Assembly: GCA_039619475.1 (NCBI GenBank)
Contig: CM077115.1
Coordinates: 420,244,557-420,308,556, forward strand
Direction of reading: 5' to 3'
Origin: Icerya purchasi
Taxonomy: Eukaryota > Arthropoda > Insecta > Hemiptera > Monophlebidae
Length of the DNA: 64,000 bases
Under the pieces are notes generated by a model, which was given only the letters and a program-made list of their open reading frames with translations, made no database searches and had not been told where the DNA came from. This document shows, one piece after another, positions 9,054 to 21,720 of the stretch. The translations under genes were made by a program, and so were the position numbers. Numbering within the stretch: the first letter of the stretch is position 1; each line of letters starts with the position of its first letter.

Positions 9054-12000
9054 ACAATTCAGCACAAAAGGATCACAATTTGTTTAGTTAAATTTGATTT
9101 TAAAATTCCGTCATACTAACTTGACGCCGCTGTAAAAAAAGGTCTGATTAATTTCATTTTTTCCTCTTTTCGCTATTTTATTTAAAAATTTCATTTCCGT
9201 TTTAACCAGCCAGCTAATGATAATCGAAAATTGTGTAGAATACTGGAATAGTATTTGAATATCCCCTCCTTCTTTTTTTTTTTCTGGGCGAATCGTAGCG
9301 AAGTCAGCTGACAATTGTACGAGATGAAAATCGTACAATAATTTACTTTACCGTAATCGAATTAATTAAAAACTGAGAATTTTAAGAGCATCTGATATCA
9401 GAAAGAATTTTCTTTATAGAGAAATAATTGTATAAGATTATCGGCATATTTTTATAACGTGAATTTTAATTTGTAGGAGAGTACTACTTTATAATTTAAT
9501 GTTTTGGTAATTTGACAACCAACAGTGCTGCACGGTGCAATCAAAGTGATCAAGCGAGGCCTGCATGGGAGTTGGCGAGTGAAACAAGCAGGAGATGGAG
9601 CCTACTGGTTTATAAATATAAAATAAATAAATTCCTTAGCAACAATCAAAAATAAATATAAATTAATTCACTTTATTAAATTAAAATAAATACCTTATTT
9701 CAGAAACGTTTTCGGGCATGGTAACACAACACAGAATATTTATATATATATATATGTAAGAGAAAATTGACGGTATAACTACAATCAAAGGCGGGAAAAT
9801 ATATAAAAAAATCAAAGACGAGATTTTGATTAGAAAGTAAACAAACAAATTTTGAAAACAAATATTAGGATTATAAACGGAACAAAAATCGAAAGGGAGT
9901 TACATTTTTGTATTAAAAAGAGGCTTATTATTATCTGAAACTCCACAAATTATGAAACCTTTTTTTTTTTGTGTGTAAATTGCATATACGACCGCAACTG
10001 TCCTCCTAATTACGTAAGAACGCTATAAAAATGTATATACATATGCACATAAATACATCAATTTATATGTACACACATATGCGTGATATATGCGTTCAAA
10101 TATGCCTCCAAATGCTACATCATTATTAGGTAGGACCAGTTTTTTTTGACGTGTTTTCAGCTTTCGATTTCAAAGTAAAAAAATGGTGCACTAAATTTTT
10201 CCCGATGATTCAAAGTGAACAGCCATTTACGGCAAAATTTTCTTCCGAGACAAAAATGATCACTATAAAGCGATACACTTCAGTTTCAGAAAGTTTCAGC
10301 AGACCCTTGCACGCGAAAAACCAATCTTGTACTCCGTTTTAAAATATACACATATTTACATACATATTATCACGAAACTAGTCAAATGAATGACAGAGTT
10401 ACGTAATAAGTAATATCATCCTATATTTACAAATTTTTATATTTTATATCGCCATCGAATAACTCTCCACATTCACTCTAAGAAAATTCTCGGAGTGGTC
10501 ACAATTTCCTATTTATTCCTTTGTTGTTTTTTTTCAAATTATTCAACAATTAGTAATTATTGTTATTATTAATTATATATAGTCAAAAATTCGAAAAAAT
10601 TGGCGGCTGTACAAAAAAATAATTTCACAGTTAATATACAAATCACAATAATTCAATTGATAATACACAATTATACCAATACATGACAAGAAAAACGATG
10701 TACATATTAATTTTTTCTAGCCTGTTACTCGTATATTGAAGTATTTGAATCCTACATCCCACCCTGATATTATTCCTGGTTCCACTAACTGGTATTATAA
10801 CTTCTGATATAATATATTACTGATACTTTTACTGTTACGTAATCTTCGATTCTCCAAATATTAATCATATTTAATGCGATCTTGATGTTCTATCGCCGCC
10901 GTGAACGATTAATGAAAAGTTGACCAATATTTTTAAATCCGAAACTGCTTTACCAATTTTGTTTTATCACCATTGCAATAATCGTTCAAATTATACTTAA
11001 TTTTTTTTTGTTATAATTATTAATCAAAATATAACAAAATCTATTAAATACATTAACGGACTTTTTTTTTTTTAATAATAATAAATGATTCTAAAAACGG
11101 ATTCTTTAGAAAAGTAGAATATAAATATAAATAGAATTCCTTTTAAATAACACTTATTCTACGTAGAATTACGGACTAGCCAGAAATTATCTAAAATAAT
11201 TAGTCAGAATATACAAACTTATTTTTACCGTTATTACCATTATTGTTACAACTACATATTACCCTGGTCCTCTCTTGTCTCATATTTCGAGAATTTCCTG
11301 AGCTTCTACGATATACTTAATACCTTATCATTTTTATAAATTCCTGTTATAGCCAATTATGGCTGAAACGCCATAATATTAAAAGCTCTTCATCTGATGT
11401 ACGAGCAGAGTATGTTTCTGCCTCGTTTCATTGGCAACAATGTCGGAGGTGATAAATTAATTCATATTTAACGTGTACATAATACCTGTAATTTCACCAG
11501 CTGCAGCAAGTTTTACGACAGATAGGCACATATCGATTATATAAATATACCGTTCGATTTATTTGTTTTTATCCGACATATGCAAACATAAAAACAGTTT
11601 TACAACAAAGCAGCATGTGAGAATAGTCGTGATTGATATTAAAAATAAAAACACGGAATAAAGCTTCATTTTTATCAAACTTTTCATCATCGGGAAGAAA
11701 AAATTAAAATATTTATTTTCACCGAATCTTTCTTTTACATACCATACATATGTATATTTGTTCAAATTGAATTCAAGAAGAAAATCTTCCGGGGAGATTA
11801 TAGGGGGAAAGAATATGAGAAGAGAACTACTCAACAATCATAAAGAGAAATTAAATTTTCCTAATTTATGGGAAAATGAAATACACGTTGCAACTGAACG
11901 TATTATTAATTCATTTTTTTCACGTTCAGTATTGCGTGATTTATAGAAAATATAGTTCCGCCAAAAAAAAAACACAAAAAACTGCATACTTAAATATTTT

Positions 12001-12628
12001 TTTGAAAAAAAAAAAAAGGTATTTTGAAATTCGAAAAATATCGTACAATGTTTAAAAAAGAAACTATACAAATAAGAAATCTCCGCAAAAAATCATTAAA
12101 CGTATACAATCATTCGAAATTTTAAAAAATGCAGCAAAACACATCTGAAACAATTGCTATTCTATTCCGAAACTATTATTTCCAATACGAACAGTTTACA
12201 CATTTTTGTATTTATTGTGTACAAATGACTTTACATTTAACCGATTAACATTTTTCAAAAAATATTACCGCTTTTAACGTTAAGATTTTATCGTTTTTTT
12301 TTTTTTTCTCGCAACTTCATGTATTCCTTAAAGTAGTTTGTTGCAACGATTTTCAGTCCGATTTACGTTTGTTTTTCTACTCGATTTAAAAAAAACCTAT
12401 AACCAGTTCGGCGTATTATGTATTCTTTTAATAAAATCTAAATCCCAAATCGAAAAAATTCATTCTTTGAATTTTATACGTAACTATTAACAAAAATATC
12501 TAAAAAAAAAAAAAAATGGTGGTACGTCGATGATTAATATTATAAATATTTTCATCACAAAAGACCATTTAAGGACGAAGTTCATGACCAACATTTTCAA
12601 ATAGTAGACGAGTCTTATTTAGGTATAG
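9054..12628. other. no gene seen; long AT-rich stretch
   Basis: About 3.5 kb of AT-rich sequence with many poly(A)/poly(T) runs and TACATATGTAT-like motifs. Short frames near 10.15, 11.7 and 11.9 kb show no recognisable domain. The Jockey insertion must begin near the right edge, but I could not find its 5' junction. Confidence 0.55.
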
Positions 12629-14628
12629 ACAAGAGAAAAGGATACGTGTAAATGCGCGAATAAATTATTTTTATCTGATGTTAATACCAGCTACCCTGTA
12701 AAAATTAGGGAGAAAATAGCTGAAAAACGTAGAGCCCGCAGAAAATGGCACAACACCAGGCTTCCCAGTGATAAAACTCTATATAACAGAATAAGTGGGC
12801 AATTAAGAAGGCTATTGCAAAATGAAAGAAATAAGAAATTGCAGAGTTTTCTGCAGAGTCTTAGTCCTTCCCACGACAAGCACTACTCCCTTTGGAAAGT
12901 AACTAAGAAAGTTAAATGTGCAAAACAGCACAACCCGCCTATCAAAAATGAAGCAGGGCAATGGGCAAGAAGCGATACCGAGAAAGCTAACATTTTTGCA
13001 CAACACCTAGCAGACGTGTTCCAACCACACTCATCCGATACAAATAGTAAGCATGAGCAAGAGATCTCAGAGTTCTTGGCACATATCCCTGATGACCAAC
13101 AGTGCATTAAACCTGCATCCCCAAAAGAAGTGTGGCACGAAATTACGGCCTTAAAAACAAACAAAGCTCCAGGACATGATTTAATAACAGCCAAGATTTT
13201 AAAAGAGCTTCCGAAGAATGGTATATTGCTCATTACTTACATCTTTAATGCTATCTTCAGACTAAAGCATATGCCAATACAATGGAAAATGGCTCAAATA
13301 ATTATGGTGCTTAAACCTGGTAAGCCTGCTAATGTCGTCTCGTCATTCAGACCAATATCGCTAATGCCTGTGCTATCCAAAGTCTTCGAAAAATTATTTA
13401 TGAAAAGAATAATGGGGATTGTTGATCAACTGAAAGCTATACCGGATCACCAATTTGGCTTTAGAACCAAACATTCCACCCTAGATCAAGTCCACAGAAT
13501 TGTCAACAAAATTGAAGACGACCTTGAAGATAAACGAATTTGCTCTACAGTATTTTTGGATATTTCTCAGGCCTTTGACAAGGTCTGGCATGATGGATTG
13601 CTTTTCATAATCAAAAAGATTCTCCCTTATAATATGTATAAACTAATTTCATCTTATTTAAACGAACGATTTTTCATAGTAAAAGTTCAGGAAGAAGAAT
13701 CTAAACTACACCCGGTGTGCGCTGGAGTCCCGCAGGGCAGTGTTCTGGGTCCGCTGTTTTACATACTTTATACAGCTGACCTTCCGATTACCAGTAACAC
13801 ACTAACTGCAACATTCGCAGATGATACCGCTGTATTAGCTTCGGATACTTCTGTAAACCTTGCTACAAGAAATTTGCAGAATTCTCTAGATCAAATATAT
13901 AACTGGACAAAAAAGTGGAAAATAAGTATAAATGAAAACAAATCAGCCCACGTAGTATTCACAAATCGAAAAATGATCAGTGCCCCAGTCGCAATAAATC
14001 ATAAGCAAATACCAACTCTGAGTGGGACCAAATATTTGGGCATGTTACTTGATCAGAGACTAACATGGAAACAGCACATCATCTCTAAAAAGAAAGAGAT
14101 CAATCGTTTAATAGCTTCCATGTATTGGCTTATTGGAAGAAACTCGGCATTAACAATAGATAACAAATTATTAATCTACAATGCAATTATCAAACCAACC
14201 TGGAGCTATGGAGCTCAGTTATGGGGTTGTGCAAAAACTTCTCACATAAAAATTATTCAAAAATGCCAGAATAAAATACTTCGTCTAATAACGAATGCGC
14301 CCTGGTTCGTAAGAAATGATGACTTGCATAAGGACCTATGCGTTCCTACCGTAATAGCAGAAATCAGACGATATGCACTCCGCCATATAGATAGATTACA
14401 TAGGCATCCAAATACAGAAGCAATGGCGATATTAGATAACGTACACAACACAAGAAGGCTGAAACGAAATAATCTGAACGATATTATTTAGTTATCATTT
14501 TATTTATATTCTTTTGAGGTTTCTGTCACCGGATGGATAGCCTCTTCACGTTATATATATTTCTCCTTTTATCATAATTACTGGATAGTCCATGAGGACT
14601 AGTTGTAATTTGTTATAATAAATATAAA

Positions 14629-14659
<31 letters not shown>
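12600..14659 (+). mobile_element. 5'-truncated Jockey LINE insertion with poly(A) tail
   Basis: The whole insertion, from an approximate 5' breakpoint near 12600 through the RT frame, a ~140-bp 3' UTR containing AATAAATATAAATAT and a poly(A) at 14632-14659. I did not find a convincing target-site duplication by eye. Confidence 0.8.
12629..14491 (+). CDS. Jockey-clade LINE reverse transcriptase, 5'-truncated, long intact frame
   Basis: The C-terminal two thirds of a Jockey-type ORF2 product, which reverse-transcribes LINE RNA at the target site. The frame is open from 12629, after a stop at 12626, to TAA at 14491: 620 sense codons. The endonuclease domain is missing. In order I see a basic linker (KRRARRKWHNTR), KTNKAPGHDLI, FRPISLMPVLSKVFEKL, FLDISQAFDKVWHDGLL with a catalytic Asp, AGVPQGSVLGPLFY, TATFADDTAVLAS (FADD, ~codons 396-399) and GTKYLGMLLDQRLTWKQHI. 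The C-terminus continues with SYGAQLWGCAK. Full-length Jockey ORF2 proteins are ~900 residues, so ~280 are lost. No start codon is claimed because truncation removed it. A 3' UTR and poly(A) follow. The uninterrupted frame suggests a young insertion. Confidence 0.9.
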   Translation, partial: TREKDTCKCANKLFLSDVNTSYPVKIREKIAEKRRARRKWHNTRLPSDKTLYNRISGQLRRLLQNERNKKLQSFLQSLSPSHDKHYSLWKVTKKVKCAKQHNPPIKNEAGQWARSDTEKANIFAQHLADVFQPHSSDTNSKHEQEISEFLAHIPDDQQCIKPASPKEVWHEITALKTNKAPGHDLITAKILKELPKNGILLITYIFNAIFRLKHMPIQWKMAQIIMVLKPGKPANVVSSFRPISLMPVLSKVFEKLFMKRIMGIVDQLKAIPDHQFGFRTKHSTLDQVHRIVNKIEDDLEDKRICSTVFLDISQAFDKVWHDGLLFIIKKILPYNMYKLISSYLNERFFIVKVQEEESKLHPVCAGVPQGSVLGPLFYILYTADLPITSNTLTATFADDTAVLASDTSVNLATRNLQNSLDQIYNWTKKWKISINENKSAHVVFTNRKMISAPVAINHKQIPTLSGTKYLGMLLDQRLTWKQHIISKKKEINRLIASMYWLIGRNSALTIDNKLLIYNAIIKPTWSYGAQLWGCAKTSHIKIIQKCQNKILRLITNAPWFVRNDDLHKDLCVPTVIAEIRRYALRHIDRLHRHPNTEAMAILDNVHNTRRLKRNNLNDII

Positions 14660-14664
<5 letters not shown>

Positions 14665-15189
14665 TACCATCAGACGACCTAGTAATTAGTGTAAATTTCA
14701 TTACAAATGATTCTAAGCCATTAGGTGAAAACATTTACTTATGTATATAATTTTTGCATTCAACAGAATAATTTTTAATTATGTTAAGTTTTTATGTAGA
14801 GAATGATAGCGACCTATTTTGCTGAACGGACTTTATCATCGATGCCCTTTTTTCTTTACATTAATAATTTGTCTCGGCATTAAAATTCGAGTTGCAAAAG
14901 AAATTCGTTTTTTCTTTCGTAATTGTAAAGTACAAAGTCCTCAGTGTCTTTGGTTTTTTAAAATGCTAAATTTTTCGGCTCGCGAAAGTGATACACGGCC
15001 ACTGCATATCAAATTTCCTAGTGTTTGACGTGTTACGTGCACGCGAAATATTAATTTCATCAAACGGTATTCCGTATATTGTAATTTCGCACACATTCTG
15101 CGGAAAAATAAAGACAAGTTAAAGTTGCAGGCCGGGGATATTGTAGGCGTATGTCTCGCTAGAAATTTTGCAACACGGAATTATTGGTG
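14660..15189. other. no gene seen
   Basis: AT-rich spacer between two LINE insertions; no coding region is supported. Confidence 0.55.
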
Positions 15190-16840
15190 CGTAGAAAAAC
15201 TTACTCTATAGCTCACAGAGACCTTCAGTAACTACATCAGATGTATTGACACAAGAGGAGCTAGAACCCCACCAATTCTCTTTGAAGAAGTAGAGAAAGC
15301 GGTTAAAAAATTAAAATCCCCTAAAGCAGCAGGGAAAGATAATATATTGTGATGGAAATACTACTCTTGGCCACTAAAGAAGATGGATTACGTGTAATGC
15401 ATGCGATTTGTCAAAAAATATGGACCACAGGAATATGGCCAAAAGTCTGGACTACCTCGCGATATATATATCCCGTTTTATAAAAATAAAGGCAAACGTG
15501 AGAACTGCTCTAACTACAGAACAATGACGCTCAGTCAAGCAAAATCATACTATATATACTTCTAGAACGACTGAATAATATACTACTATCACAGATATTT
15601 CAGGAACAAGATTCGTAGCTGGAAAAGGAACGAGGGAACAGATAGTGAATGTACGTCAAATAATAGAAAAAGGTCGTGCATACGCCAGTAATCATGTGCT
15701 TTCTAGATTATCAAAAGGCATTCGACTCAGTGCAATGGCATACGATGTGGAAAATACTCCATAAGATGGGCACCCCGAGGCACACTTGGTGTCGTTATTG
15801 AAATCTCTATACCCGGAAAATTCTGCTAATGTACGCATAGAAAATCAATACTCAACATCGTTTAGAGCTAGAAGAGGCGTACGACAGGGTTGCGTGATAT
15901 CACCACTCCTATATAACATATATGGAGAACGGATCATTCGTCGGGCGACCGATGGTTGGAAGGGAGGATTTGCAATTGGTGACAAAAAAGTTTGCAATCT
16001 GCGGTATGCAGACGACACAGTCTTAATAGCATCCTCATACAAGGAAATAAATGAACTGTTGGAAAGAGTTGAAAAAGTAAGCGCGGAAAAAAATGACCTT
16101 CCCTTGAACAGACGGAAAAGTCAAATCCTAATTATGGATAGCAGTAATGAACTACCGCTACTAACTCCGTCAAAAACACTCTGCGGGATCGAAGTGAAAA
16201 ATCAGCTGATCTATTTAGCCGCACTCATATCGAACACGGGAGTCTGTAACGTGGAAATTAGGGAGTAGATTATCAAGAGCCCGGAAAGCAATGGTGCGCC
16301 TAACGCGTATATGGAAAGACAGGCACATCTCCATGTTTACTATAAGAAGAGATGAGTCAAAGCACTGGTATTCCCTATTGTCACATATGCGCGAGAAACA
16401 TAGACAATAAACCGGGAAGCCAAAAATAAAATACAAGCTTTTGAGATGTTTTACTGGCGTCGCAAGCTAAAGGTTCCCCATGGACAGAGATGCGCACAAA
16501 CACGTCTATATTGACCAATCTGGAAGTCGAGGCCCAAGAGAGGCTGTTACCGATAATCCATCGCCGCATTTTACAATTCTTCGGACATGTTATGCGCCGC
16601 GGACCAGAGTCTCTTGAAAAAATTATTATACAGTGGAAGGTCCCCGGAAGGAGAGGCCGTGGCCGTCCTCCGAATAGATGTATATAGATCAACTGCGCCG
16701 GAAATAACAAGAAAAAAGCTGGAAGAATGCTTGCGAGCAACGGCAGACCACGACAAATGGCATGATTGCATTAGGTCAGTGTAATATGGATGATTCACGA
16801 CGCTCGGTATCGAGAAACACGACGGAAGAAGAAGAACACA
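15190..16840 (+). pseudogene. RTE-like LINE reverse transcriptase remnant 1
   Basis: A LINE RT with no RNase H, of the type often annotated in insects as endonuclease-reverse transcriptase. Recognisable pieces in order are FEEVEKAVKKLKSPKAAGKD (~15280-15340), LLERLNN, FLDYQKAFDSVQW across a frame change (~15700-15740), then an open frame 15786-16268 with LLKSLYPENSANVRI, RRGVRQGCVISPLLYNIY and NLRYADDTVLIASS (YADD near 16008). After a stop come FEMFYWRRKL, RILQFFGHVMRRGPESLEK and GRRGRGRPPNRC, the usual C-terminal block. Multiple frameshifts and stops break it. It ends with (GAA)4 at 16825-16836. The clade assignment is tentative; RTE is my best reading. Confidence 0.8.
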
Positions 16841-18430
16841 CTAGCAACGGAAAATATTAAAGATTTAATTATACTCGCTTAATTTACTTCAAATTGAAAC
16901 AGATTGAAGGAAACCACCTCAAGCTGTAAATCCCTAGCAAAACTAATTTCTGGCGCCATCTCAGTTCTTGATAGAAGCACGAAGGACAAAACTGATGAGC
17001 TGTTGCAACATAAAACTCGCCGATAAAATTATACATTTATAATACCCCCATTTAGCCTTTTCTATCATTTATGTGTCGTTTGAGTTAAGCTCATCAGTTC
17101 TTTTCAAATGCTTTTTTTTTTTTCTGCATCGGGAACAACAAAATATAATCAGAAAACGATTAAATGAAGGCGACGACGAGAGTACAAATACTACGCGATA
17201 ATAAAGACGGTACAAGTGTAAACCCCTTTACTGTGATTATTTCTCTTTTCGCCTACTTGATTAACTGTTAATGGATTGTCAACCCAGCAATAATACTTTT
17301 TTCTAATCTGAAATATATGCGGCCTTTAATTCGGCAAGTGCAAGTAATTACGGTATGTTACGGTTAAGCGTTCAGAAACTCGTTATCACAAATAAAAACA
17401 AACAAGAGATTTAGCGGCGCTATTAAAATACTGGTTAACGTTTGATAAGAGAAGTGATTGAAATAGTCTTGTTGCTGGAGTATCCTCAGCTGCTAAAGTT
17501 AAAGTTAACGATTCGAGGTTGACCTCAACTTATTTTTTAGTCAGGCAGCTCGCAGAAATCCGAGAAAATAACGCCAGACGCCGAGGAGAACGGAGAAAAA
17601 CTTTTCATTTCATAATCGTGAAAATCCGGTCGTGCGATCTTGCTTTATTCAGCGAAATAGAGATATTTCAGAAATGGTATCTCTATATTCGAGTTGGAAA
17701 TCGGTAATTAAAATGAACGGTGATTAAAACTGTTAAACGCGCTTAGCGGGTTCGTTTTTTTATCTATTTTCATCTATTCAACTCTCAACAGCTGTCGCTA
17801 AGGGTTACATGAGATTCGAAAACTTTAAACTTTTTAAATACGCTTGCAATTCGAGTAATTTACAAAGAAGTAGTACACATTACACGTAACAGTTTGGTGA
17901 TTTATTTATTTTTGCACCGAGTAAATTTTACATTGAACGAAATTTTTGCATATACACATAAAAATGTTTTTGATGCTTAAAATATGAGTCAAAAGCTCGA
18001 AAATCGTTATGTTAATATTTATCATAAAAAAATATGAGAATTTTTTGAATGAGCAAGAATTAAAATACCAATAGCGAAAAATAATATTTAAATTTTCAAA
18101 AACACCTAAAACAATAATATACAATTTTAAGTACTAAAAAATAAACACCACTTATATCATGAAAATATGATATATTTTTTTGTTAAATAATTGGTGTTCA
18201 CGCACAATTAAGACGTAAAAATATTTTCCTTTGTACGTATATATAGTATTTTGAAAAACATATTGAACTTATTATAACTAGATTGTCAATTTATTTGCAA
18301 GTAGCTTTGGAAACAGCAGGTAGAACTTCAGATTTTTTCGCATACGAATAGTTTTGCATGAACTTTCTTTCTTGTCTTTTGATTTGAAATCGGTATCAAA
18401 AATTTCAGGTAAAGCGCCATCACTAACATC
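16841..18430. other. no gene seen
   Basis: About 1.6 kb with no recognised family member. The frame near 17519-17707 is compositionally unconvincing. Confidence 0.55.
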
Positions 18431-18460
18431 GGGCAGCCTCCTTTTCACATCCATACGATG

Positions 18461-19150
18461 TCTTCTTCTTCTCGTGCCAGCCGATTCGGGTATTGCTTAA
18501 TCATCATGTATGGATTGGATTATCTGCTGGAATTGATTTCGATCTTTTGCTATTCTGACTAGATCTTCTGTTTTCTTAATTCCGGTCCATTTTTTTATAT
18601 TATCTATCCAAGCGGTCTTTCTTCTTCTCGGATTTCTTCTTCCTTCTATCATGCCCATTATTATTGTCTGTAGTAATTTGTATTTTTCACCTCTCATGAA
18701 GTGTCCAAAAAATTTTACCTTCCTTCTTTTTACTATAGTCATTAATATTCGGTCAGTTCCCATTAGTTCCAGTACTTTCTCTCATTTTTTAACTTTTTGG
18801 TCCACGGTATTTTCCACATTCTTCTGTAGCACCACATTTCAAATGATGATATACGCTTCCTCATATTTTCCTTTATGGTCCATGTCTCGCTTCCATACAG
18901 TAGCACTGACCATACGTAGCATTGCAATATCTTGTTCTTGATCCTTAGGCTTAATTTCCTATCGCAAAGGGTGTTTTTAATTTCATAAATGTGTTTCTAG
19001 CCATCTCTATACGAGTACGTATTTCCATATCAGAATCATTACTTTGTGTTATCCAGCTACCTAAATATTTATATTTTTCCGTTCGTTCAATTTCTTCGCT
19101 GTCTAAAAATAATTTTTCATTTAGATTAGGCTTATCCTGATACTAGCGAT
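18461..19150 (-). pseudogene. RTE-like LINE C-terminal remnant 2, antisense
   Basis: Minus-strand translation from ~19140 down gives EKYKYLGSWITQSNDSDMEI, the YLGS region after the RT core, then MARNTFMKLKT, a decayed section, and a continuous frame 18763-18497 with VKFFGHFMRGEKYKLLQTI and RRRKTAWIDNIKKWTG, the C-terminal block of the same LINE group. The tail on this strand reads GAAGAAGAAGA (18471-18461). RT motifs are absent. Several stops lie between the two recognisable parts. Confidence 0.75.
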
Positions 19151-19297
19151 GGTTTTTATTTTACGGAATGTTCTGCATTTTTACTCTCGCTATACTTACT
19201 CTTCGCCTCGCTTCTTATAACTTTTCATTTTCCGTACATCACATCGCTGCTATATATTGATTACTTCGTATTAATAATATCTGGTAGAATTTTTTTT
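19151..19297. other. short spacer
   Basis: AT-rich sequence between two antisense LINE remnants; nothing is recognised. Confidence 0.5.
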
Positions 19298-19320
19298 TAT
19301 TATTATTATTATTATTTTAT
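19298..19320. repeat. (TTA)n microsatellite at LINE tail
   Basis: TTATTATTATT on the plus strand, read as (TAA)n on the minus strand. It sits where the 3' tail of the adjacent antisense LINE-A copy is expected. Confidence 0.8.
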
Positions 19321-19865
19321 GGGCACGTCAACACAGGACATTCACCGAACACAAAAGATTAGAAGAATAGAAAGACATATGGAGCGACAGGTTATGTCAA
19401 AAAAAGGCAGAAGAAATAAAGGCGGCTCACAAAGGAACAACAGAATTAGATGGAAAAGCGAGAATGTAGAGGACACTGTAAGGAGTAGACAAGGCTAAGT
19501 AAACTAGAATAAAAGATCGCGCGTTCTGAGGAAATTAAGAAACATTCGAATAGAGTACGTGGTTTGCGGTCTAGGCGACATTTAAGGTAGGAGGATGAAA
19601 CAAAGGAGATTGAACAAGAGCAAAGCGAAAACGAGAAGCCGGGAACAGATTATAAAGGCGAACTATGGAAGAAGTGACAGAACGGCTGATACTGGGAAAA
19701 TTTTTAAACCAAGGGAGAAGAGGATTTAAGCTGTAAGGCAAGTAAAAGGAGTCAGGGTTGGAGAAAAAAGACGGATAGAGATCAGACCAAAAGTTATAGT
19801 AAGAATGAAAAGAGAGAGAGAGTAAAGACTTTGGGAAGGAAATCTGAATTAATTCTTCACATAGT
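19321..19865 (-). pseudogene. LINE-A C-terminal remnant, antisense
   Basis: Minus-strand pieces WSDLYPSFFSNPDSFYL, FPSISRSVTSSIVRL and FPASRFRFALVQSPLC match the LINE-A copies at 7.0-8.1 and 36.4-37.1 kb (DLYPSSFSNPASFYL, FNFPNMRRSTISSIIKL). They occur in different frames with intervening stops, so the copy is long dead. Only the region after the RNase H domain is present, and the 3' end runs into a (TAA)n tract. Confidence 0.68.
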
Positions 19866-20126
19866 CGACGATGGAAAACAAAAAAAAACTTTTTTTTTTT
19901 TATTTGTTACAGCTTGTTACGGAAATGTTACGGAAATGTTTGTTTTTTCGCTTGGTAATCAAATTTTTTGTTGTTCCGCTGATGTGTAAACCCCAAATTA
20001 AGAAATAACAAAAAAGAAACTCTCTTTGCTTATCAAGTTTTTAAAAGAAAACTGCGGTATTTAAATTTTCAACCACGTCGATTTTTTTTAATATATATGT
20101 ACGTAAGCACACACACTACGCGCTTT
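19866..20126. other. short spacer
   Basis: AT-rich sequence between two antisense LINE remnants, without supported features. Confidence 0.5.
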
Positions 20127-21220
20127 TCTTCTTCTTCTTCTTCTTCAAAATGCTGTACACGGTTACCGTGCGTAGCGATCATCATAGGGGATGTTGATCA
20201 TATATCCCTATTTCTGGCAGCTTGAACTAAACTCTCTATAGATGTTATTCCGGTCCATTTCCGAATGTCCTGGGTCCAAGATAGATTTTTCTGGGTCCCA
20301 CTCCTCTTTTTCTCCTTCAATTTTCCCTTGAAGAAGAAGCCGGATGATTTCATATCTTTCTCCTCTGATTATGTGTCCAAAGTATCTTATTTTCCGAATC
20401 TTAAGCATGCGACGATAAAGCCACATTTCGCACGCCTCCAAGTAGTTGAGTACTTTCCCAGAATATATGTTGTGGCTTCCAGCCCATAGAGCATAATAGG
20501 CCAGATACAGCTTTTCATTAGTCTTTTCCGAATTTCCAAGTTTAATGATTTATCTGTTAACAGCTTTTTCAGTTTTCCAAAAGCAGTGCGCGCATGTTCG
20601 CGCATCTTTGTTTAATTTCTGTCTCAGGGTTTAAATTCGATGTAATATAGCACCCGAGATATTTACAATTTTTTTAACTTGCTGTCTATTCTTTGATTAT
20701 TCGCATTCAGGTCTAATTTAATACGGTCATTTTTGTTTATTACCCCATAGATTTTGTTTTTTGGAAATGTTCAGTTGAATACCGTATTTTTGACTACTGT
20801 TAATTACTCGATCAAGAATAGTTTGTAGATCAGTAGCTGAGTCTGCAATCAACACTGCATCATCAGCATAGCGGATGTTGTTAATGTATTGACCATTAAC
20901 TTTAATCCCAATATCCAGATTAGTTAGTGCTTCATTGAAAATCTTGTCCACATAATTGTTGAACAACAGTGGAGAAAGTATGCATCCCTGTCTAACACCT
21001 CGCTTAATTTGTATATGTTCTGAGAATTGACCTTCTACCATGACTTTTGCTGTTTGTTGCCAATATAAGTTTTTAATTATTCTGAGATCGAAAGTATTGA
21101 TTTGCGCGTTTTCAAGTATTTTTAGTAGTTCTTCATGACGGACTTTGTCGAACGCTTTGCGATAATCGGGAAAGCATAAGTAAATGGTTTTCTGCTGGTT
21201 TAAGCTTTTTTGCATCAGTA
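20127..21220 (-). pseudogene. RTE-like LINE reverse transcriptase remnant 3, antisense
   Basis: From 21215 down, an open frame of 162 codons carries PDYRKAFDKVRHEELLKIL (catalytic Asp region), KRGVRQGCILSPLLFN and NIRYADDAVLIADSATDLQ (YADD near 20863), then QYGIQLNISKK. After a frameshift come RTAFGKLKKLLTDKSLN, PIMLYGLEA, ACEMWLYRRMLKI and RYFGHIIRGERYEIIRLLL. The copy ends in (GAA)6-7 at 20146-20127. The RT N-terminus and endonuclease are missing. This is the best preserved RT core of the four RTE-like copies, although the frame is broken at ~20727 and ~20390. Confidence 0.83.
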
Positions 21221-21720
21221 AATTAAATGCTAGAATAGTTAATTAATTTGGTAACTTTAATAAACTGAATTCGATGAATTCGCGAGAATACTAGTGACAT
21301 TATCGATAGTATTTTCGATGAGACTTGGTGATCTGAAGAAGCTGGGCATATACGTAGTATACGACGGTAGGGATAATGTTTTGCAGAATGGGCAGATTGT
21401 AGGGCGCGGAGCTGCTCGGAATATAAAGTTGTGGGACAGAGCTGAGCCGACTCAGAATGCAGAACTGTGCACGGGGCATGTTTTGGCCATCGTGATTCAG
21501 TTGGGACTTTAATAGAAAAGTCTGGCAGAAGGCCCAGTGCCCTTTCCCGGCGGACGAGCATTATTGCTAAGAACAAGGCCGAAACACACGCTGTTGCGAA
21601 TAGGTTTTCCGGCTTGCGAGAAAACATTGCAGATATTATATCGACTGGCTCATTTTCGAGCCCGGTTGGGTATCCCCACAACCACGTTATAATGCTCTTT
21701 GGACAGCCTATATAATGCTA
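21221..21720. other. unidentified GC-richer block
   Basis: Distinctly richer in G and C than its surroundings, with open frames on both strands (plus 21294-21512 and 21467-21715; minus 21681-21223). None of the translations resembles a family I know. It could be a fragment of a host exon or CpG-rich promoter, or part of an unrecognised element. Confidence 0.4.

Noticed and set aside
12883..13233. 116-codon minus-strand frame
   Set aside because: Antisense shadow of the Jockey reverse transcriptase.
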